Shown piece after piece: positions 41,551-50,791 of a stretch of 64,000 nt of DNA; the stretch's first letter is position 1; every line of letters begins with the position of its first letter. Source of the stretch: Pseudomonas sp. PDM04. GTDB lineage: Bacteria > Pseudomonadota > Gammaproteobacteria > Pseudomonadales > Pseudomonadaceae. Location of the stretch: NCBI RefSeq assembly GCF_014851765.1, contig NZ_JACVAI010000004.1, forward strand, positions 62,001 through 126,000, given 5' to 3'. Position numbers and translations under genes: made by a program. The notes beneath the pieces were generated by a model. That model ran no database searches. It was not told the DNA's origin and saw nothing but the letters and a program-made list of their open reading frames with translations.

Positions 41551-43959
41551 ATGTCCCGTACGCTAGACACCTTGTTGCGCCCCAGCCTGCTGGCCGTCGC
41601 CATTGCCCTTTGTGCCCCTCTGGTCAGCAGCCAGCTGATCGCCGCTGAACAGGCGACCAGCGTTCGCCCCTACAACCTGCCGGCCGCGCCATTGGCCAGC
41701 ACCCTGAACCAGATCGCCAGCCAGTCGGGCCTGGCGCTGTCGCTGAATCCATCGCTTGCCGCCGGCAAGACCTCGGCACCGGTCAACGGCCAATACGACG
41801 CCGCCGGCGCCCTGCGCGCTGCGTTGCGCGGCACCGGTCTGCAACTGGAACAGAGCAGCACCGGCACCTACAGCCTGGTGGCCGCTCCCGAGGGTGTGAT
41901 GGCGCTGCCGGAGACCAGCGTGATCGGCGTTGAAAACACTGAAAATGCCTGGGGGCCGGTGGACGGTTACGTGGCGACCCGCACTGCAGCAGGCACCAAG
42001 ACCGACACGCCAATTGTCGAAGCTCCGCGCTCGATGTCAGTGATCACCCGTGCCCAGATGGAAGATCGCGGCGTGCAAAACCTCGATGACGCCGTACGTT
42101 ACATGCCCGGTGTGATCGCCAGCAGCTATGGCAGCGACTCCCGTGCCGACTGGCTGCGCGTGCGAGGTTTCGAACCCACCCAGTTCCTCGATGGCCTGCC
42201 ACTGCCGAAAGGCTCCTACGCCAACCCGAAGGCTGAAACCTGGGACCTGGAACGCATCACACTCCTGCGCGGGCCGGCTTCCTCGGTGTATGGCCAGACC
42301 CCACCAGGCGGCATGCTCGACATGGTCAGCCGCCGCCCCGACGCCATTGCCAGCCACGAAGTGCGCGCCGAAGTCGGCAGCAACAACCGCAAGCAGATCA
42401 ACTTCGACAGCACCGGAAAAATCGATGACGAGGGGCAGTTCCTGTACCGCATCGACGGTGTGGTGCGTGACAGCGGGATGCCGATCGATCACACCGATGA
42501 CAAGCGTTACAACCTGGCACCGAGCCTGACCTGGAACATCGACGACGACACGCACCTGACGTTCCTCTCTCAGTTCACTCGCGACGATACCGGGGTCAGC
42601 GGCCAGTTCCTGCCGCTGCAAGGCACCAAGCTGGCCTCTCCGGCAGGCGCAAAAATTTCCCACCACAAGAACCTGGGTGACCCGGACTCCGATCACTACG
42701 ACCGGACCTATTACGCGCTGGGTTATGCCTTCGACCATCGCTTGAACGATGTCTGGCAGTTCAAGCAGAACCTGCGCTACACCAAAAGCGACCTCTCGTT
42801 CCAACAAGCCTACGCGTCGTTCGGTGACGTAGTAGCCCCTGATGGAACCCTCCGTCGTCTGGTCGACAAAGTCGATGAAGACATCAGCCAGTTCGCCGTG
42901 GACAACAACTTCCAGGCCGACTTCCAGACCGGGCCGCTTAGCCATGTGGTACTGCTGGGCCTGGACCACCAACGGACCAATACCAACTACAAATGGCTGG
43001 AAGGCAACGCCCCGGACAGCAACGTGATCCACCCGATCCGTGGCGCGGACTTCTCCAACGTTTCGTACGCCACCTTCTATGACTACAACCAGAAGACCAA
43101 CCAGACCGGCCTGTACGCACAGGATCAAATCTCCCTGGACAAATGGCGCCTGACCCTGGGCGGTCGTGAAGACTGGATTCACTCCGCCACTCAGTTCAAT
43201 AACCAGAATGATGCGACCAATACCCAGCGCGACAAGGCCTTCAGCGGTAACGCCGGCCTGAGTTACGTGTTCGATTCCGGTATTACCCCGTACATTTCCT
43301 ATACCGAGTCGTTCCAGCCTTCGATGGGCGCTGAGGCCAATGCAACCCGCTCGTTCAAGCCTACCGAAGGCAAGCAGACCGAAGTGGGTGTGAAATACCA
43401 GCCGCCGGGCAGCCGCACCTTGCTCACCGCAGCAGCGTTCGACTTGCGCCAGGAAAACGTGTCGGTATCGCAGAACAACGTCACCAGTCAGATTGGTGAA
43501 TTGAAAGTGCGGGGCATCGAGCTGGAAGCGACGTCCGACGTCACCGACAACCTGAAACTGGTGGGTTCCTACACCTACACCGATACCGAGATCCTCAAGG
43601 GCGACGACAAGGGCAACCGGATGAAGCTGGTCCCGCGCAATCAAGCCTCCTTGTGGTCCGACTACACCTGGCACGCCGGTGTGCTTGACGGGTTTGGCGT
43701 GGGGGCGGGCGTACGTTATGTGGGCGACACCTACGGCAACACCGCCAACACCGACAACGGCCATGTGGGTTCCTACACCGTCTACGATGCGGCCGTGCAT
43801 TACGACTTGAGCCGTCTCAACCCGGCGCTGGCGGGGATCTCGGTTGACGTCACCGCGAAGAACCTGTTCAACAAGGATTACCTGTCGACCTGCGACGGCA
43901 CCTGGTGCTACTACGGTGACGAGCGCAACGTCATCGCGGGCGTGAACTACAAGTGGTAA
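41551..43959 (+). CDS. TonB-dependent siderophore receptor with STN signalling domain
   Basis: 802 residues. Signal peptide about 1-33, STN domain about 37-112 (YNLPAAPLASTLNQIASQSG...), plug (APRSMSVITRAQMEDRGVQNLDDAVRYMPGV), then a 22-strand barrel ending ...NVIAGVNYKW with a terminal aromatic residue. The FhuA/FpvA-type siderophore-receptor family uses such STN domains to signal to FecR. With the upstream sigma/anti-sigma pair this forms a surface-signalling unit for ferric siderophore. The ligand is probably hydroxamate-like by general resemblance, but this is a guess. Confidence 0.92.
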   Translation: MSRTLDTLLRPSLLAVAIALCAPLVSSQLIAAEQATSVRPYNLPAAPLASTLNQIASQSGLALSLNPSLAAGKTSAPVNGQYDAAGALRAALRGTGLQLEQSSTGTYSLVAAPEGVMALPETSVIGVENTENAWGPVDGYVATRTAAGTKTDTPIVEAPRSMSVITRAQMEDRGVQNLDDAVRYMPGVIASSYGSDSRADWLRVRGFEPTQFLDGLPLPKGSYANPKAETWDLERITLLRGPASSVYGQTPPGGMLDMVSRRPDAIASHEVRAEVGSNNRKQINFDSTGKIDDEGQFLYRIDGVVRDSGMPIDHTDDKRYNLAPSLTWNIDDDTHLTFLSQFTRDDTGVSGQFLPLQGTKLASPAGAKISHHKNLGDPDSDHYDRTYYALGYAFDHRLNDVWQFKQNLRYTKSDLSFQQAYASFGDVVAPDGTLRRLVDKVDEDISQFAVDNNFQADFQTGPLSHVVLLGLDHQRTNTNYKWLEGNAPDSNVIHPIRGADFSNVSYATFYDYNQKTNQTGLYAQDQISLDKWRLTLGGREDWIHSATQFNNQNDATNTQRDKAFSGNAGLSYVFDSGITPYISYTESFQPSMGAEANATRSFKPTEGKQTEVGVKYQPPGSRTLLTAAAFDLRQENVSVSQNNVTSQIGELKVRGIELEATSDVTDNLKLVGSYTYTDTEILKGDDKGNRMKLVPRNQASLWSDYTWHAGVLDGFGVGAGVRYVGDTYGNTANTDNGHVGSYTVYDAAVHYDLSRLNPALAGISVDVTAKNLFNKDYLSTCDGTWCYYGDERNVIAGVNYKW

Positions 43960-43984
43960 GCCACTGATCGGTTCGCGGTCATAC

Positions 43985-44013
43985 AAGGGTCACGGCACAG
44001 CCGTGGCCCTTTT
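43985..44013 (+). terminator. Terminator after the receptor gene
   Basis: AAGGGTCACGGC-ACA-GCCGTGGCCCTT, a 12-bp stem with one G-U, followed by TT. It ends 15 nt before the PepSY gene start, so the downstream genes depend on read-through or another promoter. Confidence 0.82.
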
Positions 44014-44028
44014 GCATCTGGATGGGTT

Positions 44029-45159
44029 ATGAAAAGCAAAACAATCCGCCGCTGGTCCTTTGTCCACACCTGGTCCAGCCTGATCTGCACGGTGTTCCTG
44101 CTGATGCTGGCGCTGACCGGCCTGCCGTTGATCTTTCATCACGAGATCGATCATCTGCTGGGCGATGCGCCGGCGTTGAAGGTGATGCCGGCCGATACCC
44201 CGCCGTTGAATCTGCAGCAACTGGTGCAGGCGGCGGAAAAACACCGTCCGGGCGAAGTCATGCAATATTTCGGTTTCGACGAAGACGAGCCCAACGCCGC
44301 GATCGCGATCATGGCGGCCACCGCCGGCACCGGCCCCAACGAGTCCCACACCTTCATGCTCGATGCCCGCACCGGCGAGGCGCTGGAGATGCCGTCGGCC
44401 AATGGCGGTTTCATGATGTTCATGCTGCGCCTGCACGTGGACATGTTCGCCGACCTGCCCGGCAAGCTGTTGCTCGCGTTCATGGGCCTGCTGTTCGTGG
44501 TGGCGATCGTCTCCGGGACGGTGCTGTACCTGCCGTTCATGCGGCGGCTGAAATTCGCCACCGTGCGCCAGGACAAATCCACCCGCCTGCGCTGGCTCGA
44601 CCTGCACAACCTGATCGGCGTCGTCACCCTGACCTGGGCGCTGGTGGTCGGCGTGACCGGTGTGATCAGCGCCTGCGCCGACCTGCTGATCGCCGCCTGG
44701 CGCAACGACACCCTCAGCGCGATGGTCGCGCCCTACCGCGATGCCCCACCCCTGACCCACCTGGCCCCGGCCACCCGGCTGCTCGACATTGCCCGGGAGG
44801 TCGCCCCCGGCATGCAGCCGGATTTCATCGCCTTCCCCGGCACGCGGTTTTCCAGCGAGCACCATTACGCGGTGTTCATGAAGGGCAGCACGCACCTGAC
44901 GTCCCACCTGCTGACCCCGATATTGATCGACGCCAGTAACCTGCAAGTCACCGCCGTGGTCGAGCGGCCGTGGTACATGGACGCCATGGGCATGTCGCAG
45001 CCGCTGCACTTCGGTGATTACGGCGGCATGCCGATGAAAATCCTCTGGGCCACCCTCGATGGGCTGACCATCATCGTGCTCGGCAGCGGCGTGTACCTGT
45101 GGGTGGTACGGCGCAAGGCGGCAAAACCGGCGCTGGGAACAGTCGAGAGCGCCGCATGA
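44029..45159 (+). CDS. PepSY domain membrane protein
   Basis: 376 residues. Four transmembrane segments (about 12-35, 138-160, 195-215, 345-362) and a PepSY region. Family members (PepSY_TM, formerly 'iron-regulated membrane protein') accompany TonB-dependent receptors and may act in reductive iron release from siderophores or as ferrireductase partners. Located after the receptor and its terminator, and translationally coupled (ATGA) to a 59-residue protein. Confidence 0.88.
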   Translation: MKSKTIRRWSFVHTWSSLICTVFLLMLALTGLPLIFHHEIDHLLGDAPALKVMPADTPPLNLQQLVQAAEKHRPGEVMQYFGFDEDEPNAAIAIMAATAGTGPNESHTFMLDARTGEALEMPSANGGFMMFMLRLHVDMFADLPGKLLLAFMGLLFVVAIVSGTVLYLPFMRRLKFATVRQDKSTRLRWLDLHNLIGVVTLTWALVVGVTGVISACADLLIAAWRNDTLSAMVAPYRDAPPLTHLAPATRLLDIAREVAPGMQPDFIAFPGTRFSSEHHYAVFMKGSTHLTSHLLTPILIDASNLQVTAVVERPWYMDAMGMSQPLHFGDYGGMPMKILWATLDGLTIIVLGSGVYLWVVRRKAAKPALGTVESAA

Positions 45160-45335
45160 AGCCCCGGCAATCGAATTTCTGGAAGGTCTTCGGCACGCCC
45201 ACCGTCATCGCCCTGTTCACTGCCGCGGGTTTGTTTGCCGCGTTGTTGGGTGACGGGACGTGGGATGTCCTGAGCTGGGTAGGACTGGGCATTCCGGCCG
45301 TCCTGGCGCTGCGCGGCCTGCTGCAACGCCGCTGA
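45156..45335 (+). CDS. Small membrane protein coupled to the PepSY gene
   Basis: 59 residues, starting MKPRQSNFWKVFGTPTVIAL. Two hydrophobic helices (about 15-32 and 38-55) with a short GDGTWD turn. The start overlaps the PepSY stop by 4 nt. Small two-helix proteins often end PepSY/siderophore-uptake operons, but I cannot name the family. It is probably an accessory subunit. Confidence 0.75.
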   Translation: MKPRQSNFWKVFGTPTVIALFTAAGLFAALLGDGTWDVLSWVGLGIPAVLALRGLLQRR

Positions 45336-45339
45336 CTGA

Positions 45340-45431
45340 CTGTGGGAGCGAGCCTGCTCGCGATGGCGTCGGATCAGGCACCTCTGCTACCGCCCGATAC
45401 ACCGCTTCGCGAGCAGGCTCGCTCCCACAGG
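45340..45431. repeat. REPIN after the iron-uptake operon
   Basis: CTGTGGGAGCGAGCCTGCTCGCGATG and inverted TTCGCGAGCAGGCTCGCTCCCACAGG, about 40 nt between, beginning 4 nt after the stop codon. Confidence 0.9.
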
Positions 45432-45499
45432 TGCGGTGGTTTGAGCTCATGCCCCAACGCGCTATGCTGCCGGCACTGTCCCCCGACCGAGACGTTGCC

Positions 45500-46129
45500 A
45501 TGTCCACCCCAAGCATGACCCTCTATCACAACCCGTTGTCGCCCTTCGTTCGCAAAGTCATGGTGCTGTTGCACGAAACCGGTCAACAGGATCGCGTCAG
45601 CCTGCAAAACTGCGTCCTGACGCCAGTCGATCCGGACAAGGCGCTGATCGACGACAATCCCCTGAGCAAGATCCCGGCCCTGCGCCTGGCCGACGGCAGC
45701 GTCATCCACGACAGCCGGGTGATCCTCGACTACCTCGACCACCAGCACGTCGGCAATCCGCTGATCCCCCGTGAAGGCTCGGCCCGCTGGCGGCGTCTGA
45801 CCTTGGCCTCGATGGCCGACGGCATCATGGACGCCGCCGTGCTGACCCGCTACGAAGTCGCCCTGCGCGCCCCGGAAAAACACTGGGCCGAATGGCTCGA
45901 CGGCCAACGCGACAAGATCCGCCGGGCTCTGGGCCTGCTGGAAAAGGACGCGATTGCCGAGCTGACCAGCCATTTCGATGTGGCGGCGATCAGCGTGGCC
46001 TGTGCCCTGGGTTACCTGGATCTGCGCCATCCGGACCTGGCGTGGCGCGACGCCAACCCGCAGTTGGCGGCGTGGTATTTCGAAGTGAGTCAGCGACCTT
46101 CGATGGTGGCGACGATGCCCAAGGTCTGA
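45500..46129 (+). CDS. Glutathione S-transferase family protein
   Basis: 209 residues from ATG 45500 (MSTPSMTLYHNPLSPFVRKV); the longer frame begins upstream of and across a REPIN and is rejected. N-terminal thioredoxin-like domain with the SPFVRKV helix start and the GSH-contact motif (LADGSVIHDSRVILDYLD), then an alpha-helical C-terminal domain. Substrate unknown. Convergent with creD. Confidence 0.9.
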   Translation: MSTPSMTLYHNPLSPFVRKVMVLLHETGQQDRVSLQNCVLTPVDPDKALIDDNPLSKIPALRLADGSVIHDSRVILDYLDHQHVGNPLIPREGSARWRRLTLASMADGIMDAAVLTRYEVALRAPEKHWAEWLDGQRDKIRRALGLLEKDAIAELTSHFDVAAISVACALGYLDLRHPDLAWRDANPQLAAWYFEVSQRPSMVATMPKV

Positions 46130-46308
46130 CACTTCTTCGCCTGGGCGGGTCTCTTCGGGAGCAGGTCGAGTCGTCGCACCGTCGCTCCCGCCTTTGATTC
46201 CCGCTCGCAAATGCCCCACAGCGGATCCACCGCAAACAACCCGCCAATCAGCGTCGCCAACCGCGCCCCCACCCGCTGATCCTCGCGCAACCCCAACGAA
46301 CGGCTCAT
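46090..46308 (-). CDS. Possible small ORF following creD
   Basis: 72 codons, starting MSRSLGLREDQRVGARLATL, with its ATG overlapping the creD stop by 4 nt and its 3' end overlapping the GST gene. The overlap and the hydrophobic stretch (LATLIGGLFAVDPLWGI) favour translation; the second half looks random and overlaps a coding region antisense. Undecided. Otherwise 46130-46304 shows nothing. Confidence 0.28.
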   Translation of the reverse strand: MSRSLGLREDQRVGARLATLIGGLFAVDPLWGICERESKAGATVRRLDLLPKRPAQAKKCQTLGIVATIEGR

Positions 46309-47675
46309 TTCACCTCTCCCAGATCAAACGCCAGCGGCTTGCCTGCCTTCTGCCCGACGCCATACCAGTCCAGTTTGCGCGTCAGCACCATGAACACCCC
46401 GAGCACGCCGAACAGCAGCCCCGAGCCCATCAACAGCGCGTAGTCCTCGGCGCTCAACAAGCCATACAGCAAGCCATACAACGTCGTCAGCCCCGCCGAA
46501 AAACTCAAGCCGTGGCGCACGCTGCGCAGCACGTGGCAGACGTAGAACCCGATCAACGACACACAGGCACTGGCCGACAGCAGATACGCCGCGGCAAAGC
46601 CGATGTGTTCGGACAACGACAGCAATAACAGGTAGAAGAACGCCAGTGCCACGCCGACCAAGGCGTATTGCACCGGGTGCACCGCGAGGCTTTTCAGCAC
46701 TTCGAACAGGAAGAAGCCGGCGAAGGTCAGGACGATGAACAACAGCGCGTATTTGATCGCCCGGTCGCTTTTCAGATACTGGTCCACCGGGTCGATGAAG
46801 CTCACGCCAAAGCTGCGCCCATTGAACGCCTCACAGCTGCGTCGCAACACGCAATCATCCAGGGCTTCCTGCAGGTTGGTGGAGAAAAACGAGGTCTGCC
46901 ATTCGGCGGAGAAACCCTGGTCGCTGATGTCGCGCCGGGCCGGCAGGTAGTTGCCGATGAAACTGGGGTGCGGCCAGTTGGCGGTCAACGATACCGTGCT
47001 GGTCTTGCCCACCGGCAGCACCTGCAACTGGCCGGTGCCTTGCAGTTTCAGGTCGAAGGCGAACGTCAGTTGCGTGGTTTGCCGGGCGTCCAGCGTCGGC
47101 AGCATCACATGGACGCCCTCACCCAGCCAGCCCACCTGGCTGCCGGGAACGAAGTCCAGGCGCTGGCTGCCGAGTTCGAGTTTCAAGGCGTTCTCGATAC
47201 CGCGAATGTCACTGATACCCACCGCCAGGAATGGCTGGTCGAACTGGTAATCGGCGAAGTCTTCCTTGATGCCCAGTTGGGCCGGCAACGAGAAATGGCC
47301 ATTGATGCGGTTGTCGGCATGGAACAGGCGCGCCTGATAGATGCCACGGGCACGCAATTCGGTCTGCACCTGGCCATCGAGTTCGAAGCGTTCCGGCAGG
47401 AAGTACAAACGCCCCCGCTCCTCCCCGACTTCCTGGTAACGCTGGTTGGTCTTTTCGTTGAGCTTCCAGGTGCGCACCACCTTGCGGTAGGGCACCACCA
47501 TCAACGGCCCGCTCAATTGCTGGCTGTAGCTGGAGCTGCGGGCGATGTCTTCCAGCACGCCATCGCGCAGTTGCTGACGCTCCTGGATCACGCCGTCGAT
47601 CATCAACAACGGGATCAGCAACAATAGAATCAACAGGGCGATGGCCCCGAGTTTAAAGGTCAGATTGCGGTTCAT
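46305..47675 (-). CDS. creD: Inner membrane protein CreD
   Basis: 456 residues. N-terminal membrane helix (LGAIALLILLLLIPLLMIDGVI), a large periplasmic region, and about five transmembrane helices in the C-terminal third. CreD is a member of the CreBC regulon and is linked to envelope stability and beta-lactam response. Here the gene order is creB-creC then creD on the same strand, with a REPIN and 174 nt between creC and creD. No TTCAC-N6-TTCAC Cre tag was seen between them. Confidence 0.92.
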   Translation of the reverse strand: MNRNLTFKLGAIALLILLLLIPLLMIDGVIQERQQLRDGVLEDIARSSSYSQQLSGPLMVVPYRKVVRTWKLNEKTNQRYQEVGEERGRLYFLPERFELDGQVQTELRARGIYQARLFHADNRINGHFSLPAQLGIKEDFADYQFDQPFLAVGISDIRGIENALKLELGSQRLDFVPGSQVGWLGEGVHVMLPTLDARQTTQLTFAFDLKLQGTGQLQVLPVGKTSTVSLTANWPHPSFIGNYLPARRDISDQGFSAEWQTSFFSTNLQEALDDCVLRRSCEAFNGRSFGVSFIDPVDQYLKSDRAIKYALLFIVLTFAGFFLFEVLKSLAVHPVQYALVGVALAFFYLLLLSLSEHIGFAAAYLLSASACVSLIGFYVCHVLRSVRHGLSFSAGLTTLYGLLYGLLSAEDYALLMGSGLLFGVLGVFMVLTRKLDWYGVGQKAGKPLAFDLGEVK

Positions 47676-47770
47676 GGGACTCTCCCTGTTTGGATGGAGA
47701 GAGTCTGGAATCGGTGTGTGGGGGCTTTGTGGGGGGAATATGGAGATTGTGTGGAGAATTGGCCGCCGTT

Positions 47771-47834
47771 ATCGCGAGCAGGCTCGCTCCCCCATCGGAA
47801 TGCGCTCTTCTGTGGGAGCGAGCCTGCTCGCGAT
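47771..47834. repeat. REPIN between creC and creD
   Basis: ATCGCGAGCAGGCTCGCTCCCCCATC and inverted TGTGGGAGCGAGCCTGCTCGCGAT, 16 nt apart. The first arm has CCCCC in place of CCCAC. Confidence 0.87.
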
Positions 47835-47849
47835 ACATCCGCCCCAGTC

Positions 47850-49268
47850 CTAAGGCAGCCGCAAAATCACCGCCACCCCACCCTCGACATTGCCGATCCT
47901 CAAGCCGCCCCCATGCAACTTGGCCACTTCCTCAACAAAATTCAGCCCCAACCCCGTGCTCTTGCGCCCACTGTCCGGACGCGGCAGGGAATAGAAGCGC
48001 TCGATCAGGCGCGGCAGCGCATAGTCGGGAATCGCCTCGGCCTGGTTGAACAATTTGATCTCGACCTGCTCGCCCAGCCGTTCGGCGCTCAAGCGCAACA
48101 CGCCCTGAGGCGGGGTGAAGTCCAGAGCGTTCTCCAACAGGTTCGCCAGCGCCTGGCGCAACAGAAACGGCTCGCCCATCAGCGCCAGATCCCCGGCAAT
48201 CGCCTGCTCCACGCGCAGCTGCTTGCCTTCGATGCGTGCAGCCTGCGCGCCCAGCAACTCATCGACCAGGCTCGCCAACGGCACCGCCACCCGTTCTTCC
48301 AGCCCTTGGCGCTGTTCGACCAGTGCCAGATTCAACAAGCGCTCGATCAACTGCTGCATGCGCGCGCTTTCGTTGTCGATGTTGCTGACAAAACGCTGCC
48401 GTTGCGCCATCGGCATCTCGCCCTGCAGCAACTCCGCGGCGCCGCGAATCGCCGCCAGCGGGCTTTTCAGTTCATGGGTCAGCGTATGCACGTAGCGCTC
48501 GACATAGGCCTTGCCTTCAAGCTGTGTGCGCATCTGCTCCACAGCGCTCGCCAGTTGCTCCAGCTCACCGCCACGATAATGCGGCACCTCGACCCGGCGG
48601 CCTTCGCTCACGGCCTGCGCATAGGCGGTCAGGCGCCGCAGCGCCGCACTCAGCCACCACGACAGCAACGCCCCGAACAACAGGCCCAGGCCGATCAGCC
48701 CGGCGCCATAGGCCAGGAGCCGTCGCTCGGTGCGATCGACGTAGGGCTGCAGCGAACTGTTGGGCTTGGCCACGGTGACCACGCCGATGATCTGACCGTT
48801 ATCGCGAATGGCGGCGCCCACGTGCATCACCGAAGAGCTGGCATCGTTCGGATCGCTGCGGCTGGAGCGGGCACCGTATTCACCGCGCAGGGTCAGCAGC
48901 ACGTCGTTCCAGCGCGAATAATCCTGGCCGACCGCCATGCCGCTGGAGTCCAGCACCACAATCCCCTTGGCGTCGGTGACGTAGATGCGGTGGTTGACCT
49001 GATTCTTCGGCAACCCCCAGATGTTCGCCTTCGGTTGTCGTTCGCCATAGGCCTTGAGCAGTTGCGGCCAGCGATTCTGGTTGAGGGTGCCGGCCTTGAA
49101 ATCGTCGCGCAGGATCTCGGCCATCAGGTTGGCCGTGTCGACCAGGGTTTCTTCGGTGGACTGGCGCACGCCGGGGCGAATTTCTTCCATCACGGTGCTG
49201 AGCACGAAATAGCCGGTCAGGCCGATGAACAGCACATAGACCAGGAAAATCCGCATCCCCAACGGCAT
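47850..49268 (-). CDS. creC: Sensor histidine kinase CreC
   Basis: 472 residues. Membrane helix at 6-28, periplasmic sensor region (about 30-180), second helix (about 184-205), HAMP, then HisKA with phospho-acceptor His in LTHELKSPLAAIRGAAELL and HATPase_c (NLLENALDF, STGLGLNFVEEVAKLHGG). Partner of CreB; responds to carbon metabolism or cell-wall stress. It overlaps creB by one base (TGATG). Confidence 0.93.
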   Translation of the reverse strand: MPLGMRIFLVYVLFIGLTGYFVLSTVMEEIRPGVRQSTEETLVDTANLMAEILRDDFKAGTLNQNRWPQLLKAYGERQPKANIWGLPKNQVNHRIYVTDAKGIVVLDSSGMAVGQDYSRWNDVLLTLRGEYGARSSRSDPNDASSSVMHVGAAIRDNGQIIGVVTVAKPNSSLQPYVDRTERRLLAYGAGLIGLGLLFGALLSWWLSAALRRLTAYAQAVSEGRRVEVPHYRGGELEQLASAVEQMRTQLEGKAYVERYVHTLTHELKSPLAAIRGAAELLQGEMPMAQRQRFVSNIDNESARMQQLIERLLNLALVEQRQGLEERVAVPLASLVDELLGAQAARIEGKQLRVEQAIAGDLALMGEPFLLRQALANLLENALDFTPPQGVLRLSAERLGEQVEIKLFNQAEAIPDYALPRLIERFYSLPRPDSGRKSTGLGLNFVEEVAKLHGGGLRIGNVEGGVAVILRLP

Positions 49269-49948
49269 CAGCTGTGCCCCGGGCTGTAGCTGTAGCCGAG
49301 CCCGCGATGGGTCTGGATCGGCTCGGCATCGGCCTTCACCCCACGCAACTTGGCACGCACGCTCTTGATGTGGCTGTCGATGCTGCGCTCATAACCGGCG
49401 TCGGCAGCAACGCCCAGTGCGTCGAGCAACTGCTCGCGACTGAACACCCGTTCGGGCTGTTCCAGCAGACATTGCAGCAGGCGGAATTCGTGGCGGGTCA
49501 GGGTCAGCCACTGGCTGCGATAGCTGATCTGCACCCGTTCGCTATCGATACGGAACAAGGCCGACGACGGCTCGGCCTCCACGCGCGGCGCCATGCGCTT
49601 GAGAATCGCCCGGACCCTCGCCGTCACCTCTCGGGGGCTGAAAGGCTTGACCACGTAATCGTCGGCGCCGATCTCCAGGCCCACGACCCGATCGATTTCG
49701 GCGTCCCGGGCGCTGAGGAAAATCACCGGGACTTCGCTGAAGCGCCGCAGCTGCTTGCAGGTTTCAAAGCCGGTGATGTCAGGCAGCCCGATGTCGAGAA
49801 TGATCAGGTCAGCCGGCGTCTGCCGCTGATGCGCCAGCGCGTCGGCGCCCAGGCTCAGCCACGTCGTGCTGAAGCCTTCGCCCTGCAGGGCAAAAATCAG
49901 CGTATCGGCAATCGCCGCTTCGTCTTCGACAATCAGGATGTGAGGCAT
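49268..49948 (-). CDS. creB: Two-component response regulator CreB
   Basis: 226 residues from ATG 49948 (MPHILIVEDEAAIADTLIFAL). Receiver with phospho-acceptor Asp52 (LIILDIGLPD) and Lys in YVVKPFSPREV, then an OmpR/PhoB-type winged helix (LTRHEFRLLQCLLEQPERVFSREQLL, GYERSIDSHIKSVRAKL). Regulates creD and other Cre-tag genes. First gene of the creBC transcript. Confidence 0.93.
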   Translation of the reverse strand: MPHILIVEDEAAIADTLIFALQGEGFSTTWLSLGADALAHQRQTPADLIILDIGLPDITGFETCKQLRRFSEVPVIFLSARDAEIDRVVGLEIGADDYVVKPFSPREVTARVRAILKRMAPRVEAEPSSALFRIDSERVQISYRSQWLTLTRHEFRLLQCLLEQPERVFSREQLLDALGVAADAGYERSIDSHIKSVRAKLRGVKADAEPIQTHRGLGYSYSPGHS

Positions 49949-50022
49949 GGCGTCCGAGCCCGGCAATGGAGTGGGCGAACGGTGACGCAAGCCTCACATC
50001 CCGTCAATCGGGCGACGGGAAA

Positions 50023-50526
50023 TCAGCAGTCCGGTTTGTCGGCGGTAAAGCGCCGTGCCGGATTCACCGCCGCACCAAACTCGCGAAGGGCCTTGGCACC
50101 GATCAGCAACGGGTAATTGAAGCTGCTGCGGTCGGTGAGGTTGACCTCGACGGTGCGCTTGACGTTGCCCAGGCACAGTTCCAGATCGACCACCGGGCGC
50201 TTGGTCGGCGCCGCCACTTCTTCGTCGTCGTCCTCTTCGGAGCGGGTCTTGATCTTGCTGATGCGCGCGATCTTGTGCTCGTAGACCTTGTTGCTCGCAT
50301 CCTTGGTGGCGAGGCGGAAACGCACCCATTCTTCGCCATCCCGAGTGAAGGTTTCGATGTCCTTGGCCGACAGCGAGGCGGTCAGCGCGCCGGTGTCCAT
50401 TTTCGCCTTGAGCACTTCACCGCCGATTTCCGGCAGCGCGATGTATTCGTATCGGCCATAAAGGGTGGGCTCGGCGGCCATGACCGGCAGGGCAACGACG
50501 GCCAAAATTGCAAGTAAAGATTTCAC
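50023..50526 (-). CDS. Retropepsin-like/ATP-dependent zinc protease family protein, exported
   Basis: 167 residues. Signal peptide 1-18 (LLAILAVVALPVMAA). The mature part matches the PF05618 family, with the retropepsin-like catalytic DTGA at residues 44-47 (KAKMDTGALTASLSA) and NPARRFTADKPDC at the end. Such proteins form single-domain, pepsin-like aspartic peptidases in the periplasm. An acidic insert (EEDDDEE) lies about 98-104. Active-site Asp is intact. Substrate unknown. Confidence 0.85.
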   Translation of the reverse strand: MKSLLAILAVVALPVMAAEPTLYGRYEYIALPEIGGEVLKAKMDTGALTASLSAKDIETFTRDGEEWVRFRLATKDASNKVYEHKIARISKIKTRSEEDDDEEVAAPTKRPVVDLELCLGNVKRTVEVNLTDRSSFNYPLLIGAKALREFGAAVNPARRFTADKPDC

Positions 50527-50602
50527 GTGACGGTTGTCCTTGAAAGAAGTGGCAGCGGGATTTTAGACCGTCAGTTGGCCAATCGTTCGTTCTTCAGATT
50601 GC

Positions 50603-50665
50603 ATCGCGAGCAGGCTCGCTCCCACATTGGAACGCTGACTCCTTTGAGAACGAGCCTGCTCGCGA
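50603..50665. repeat. REPIN upstream of the yihG-like gene
   Basis: CATCGCGAGCAGGCTCGCTCCCACATT and a diverged inverted arm (AGAACGAGCCTGCTCGCGAGG), 17 nt apart. Confidence 0.82.
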
Positions 50666-50791
50666 GGGGCTTGGTGCCTGACGATGTATTCGAGCTTGAC
50701 GCCGGTCAGGTGAAACATTTGTAACCTCGCATTTGGCCTGCCACCCGAACCTGCTTATCATGGCCCGCCCAAACGCTTTCAAGAGTTGCCT

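Noticed and set aside
47676..47770. Search for a Cre tag (TTCAC-N6-TTCAC) upstream of creD
   Set aside because: No such pair was found by eye; the G-rich stretch there has no other clear meaning.
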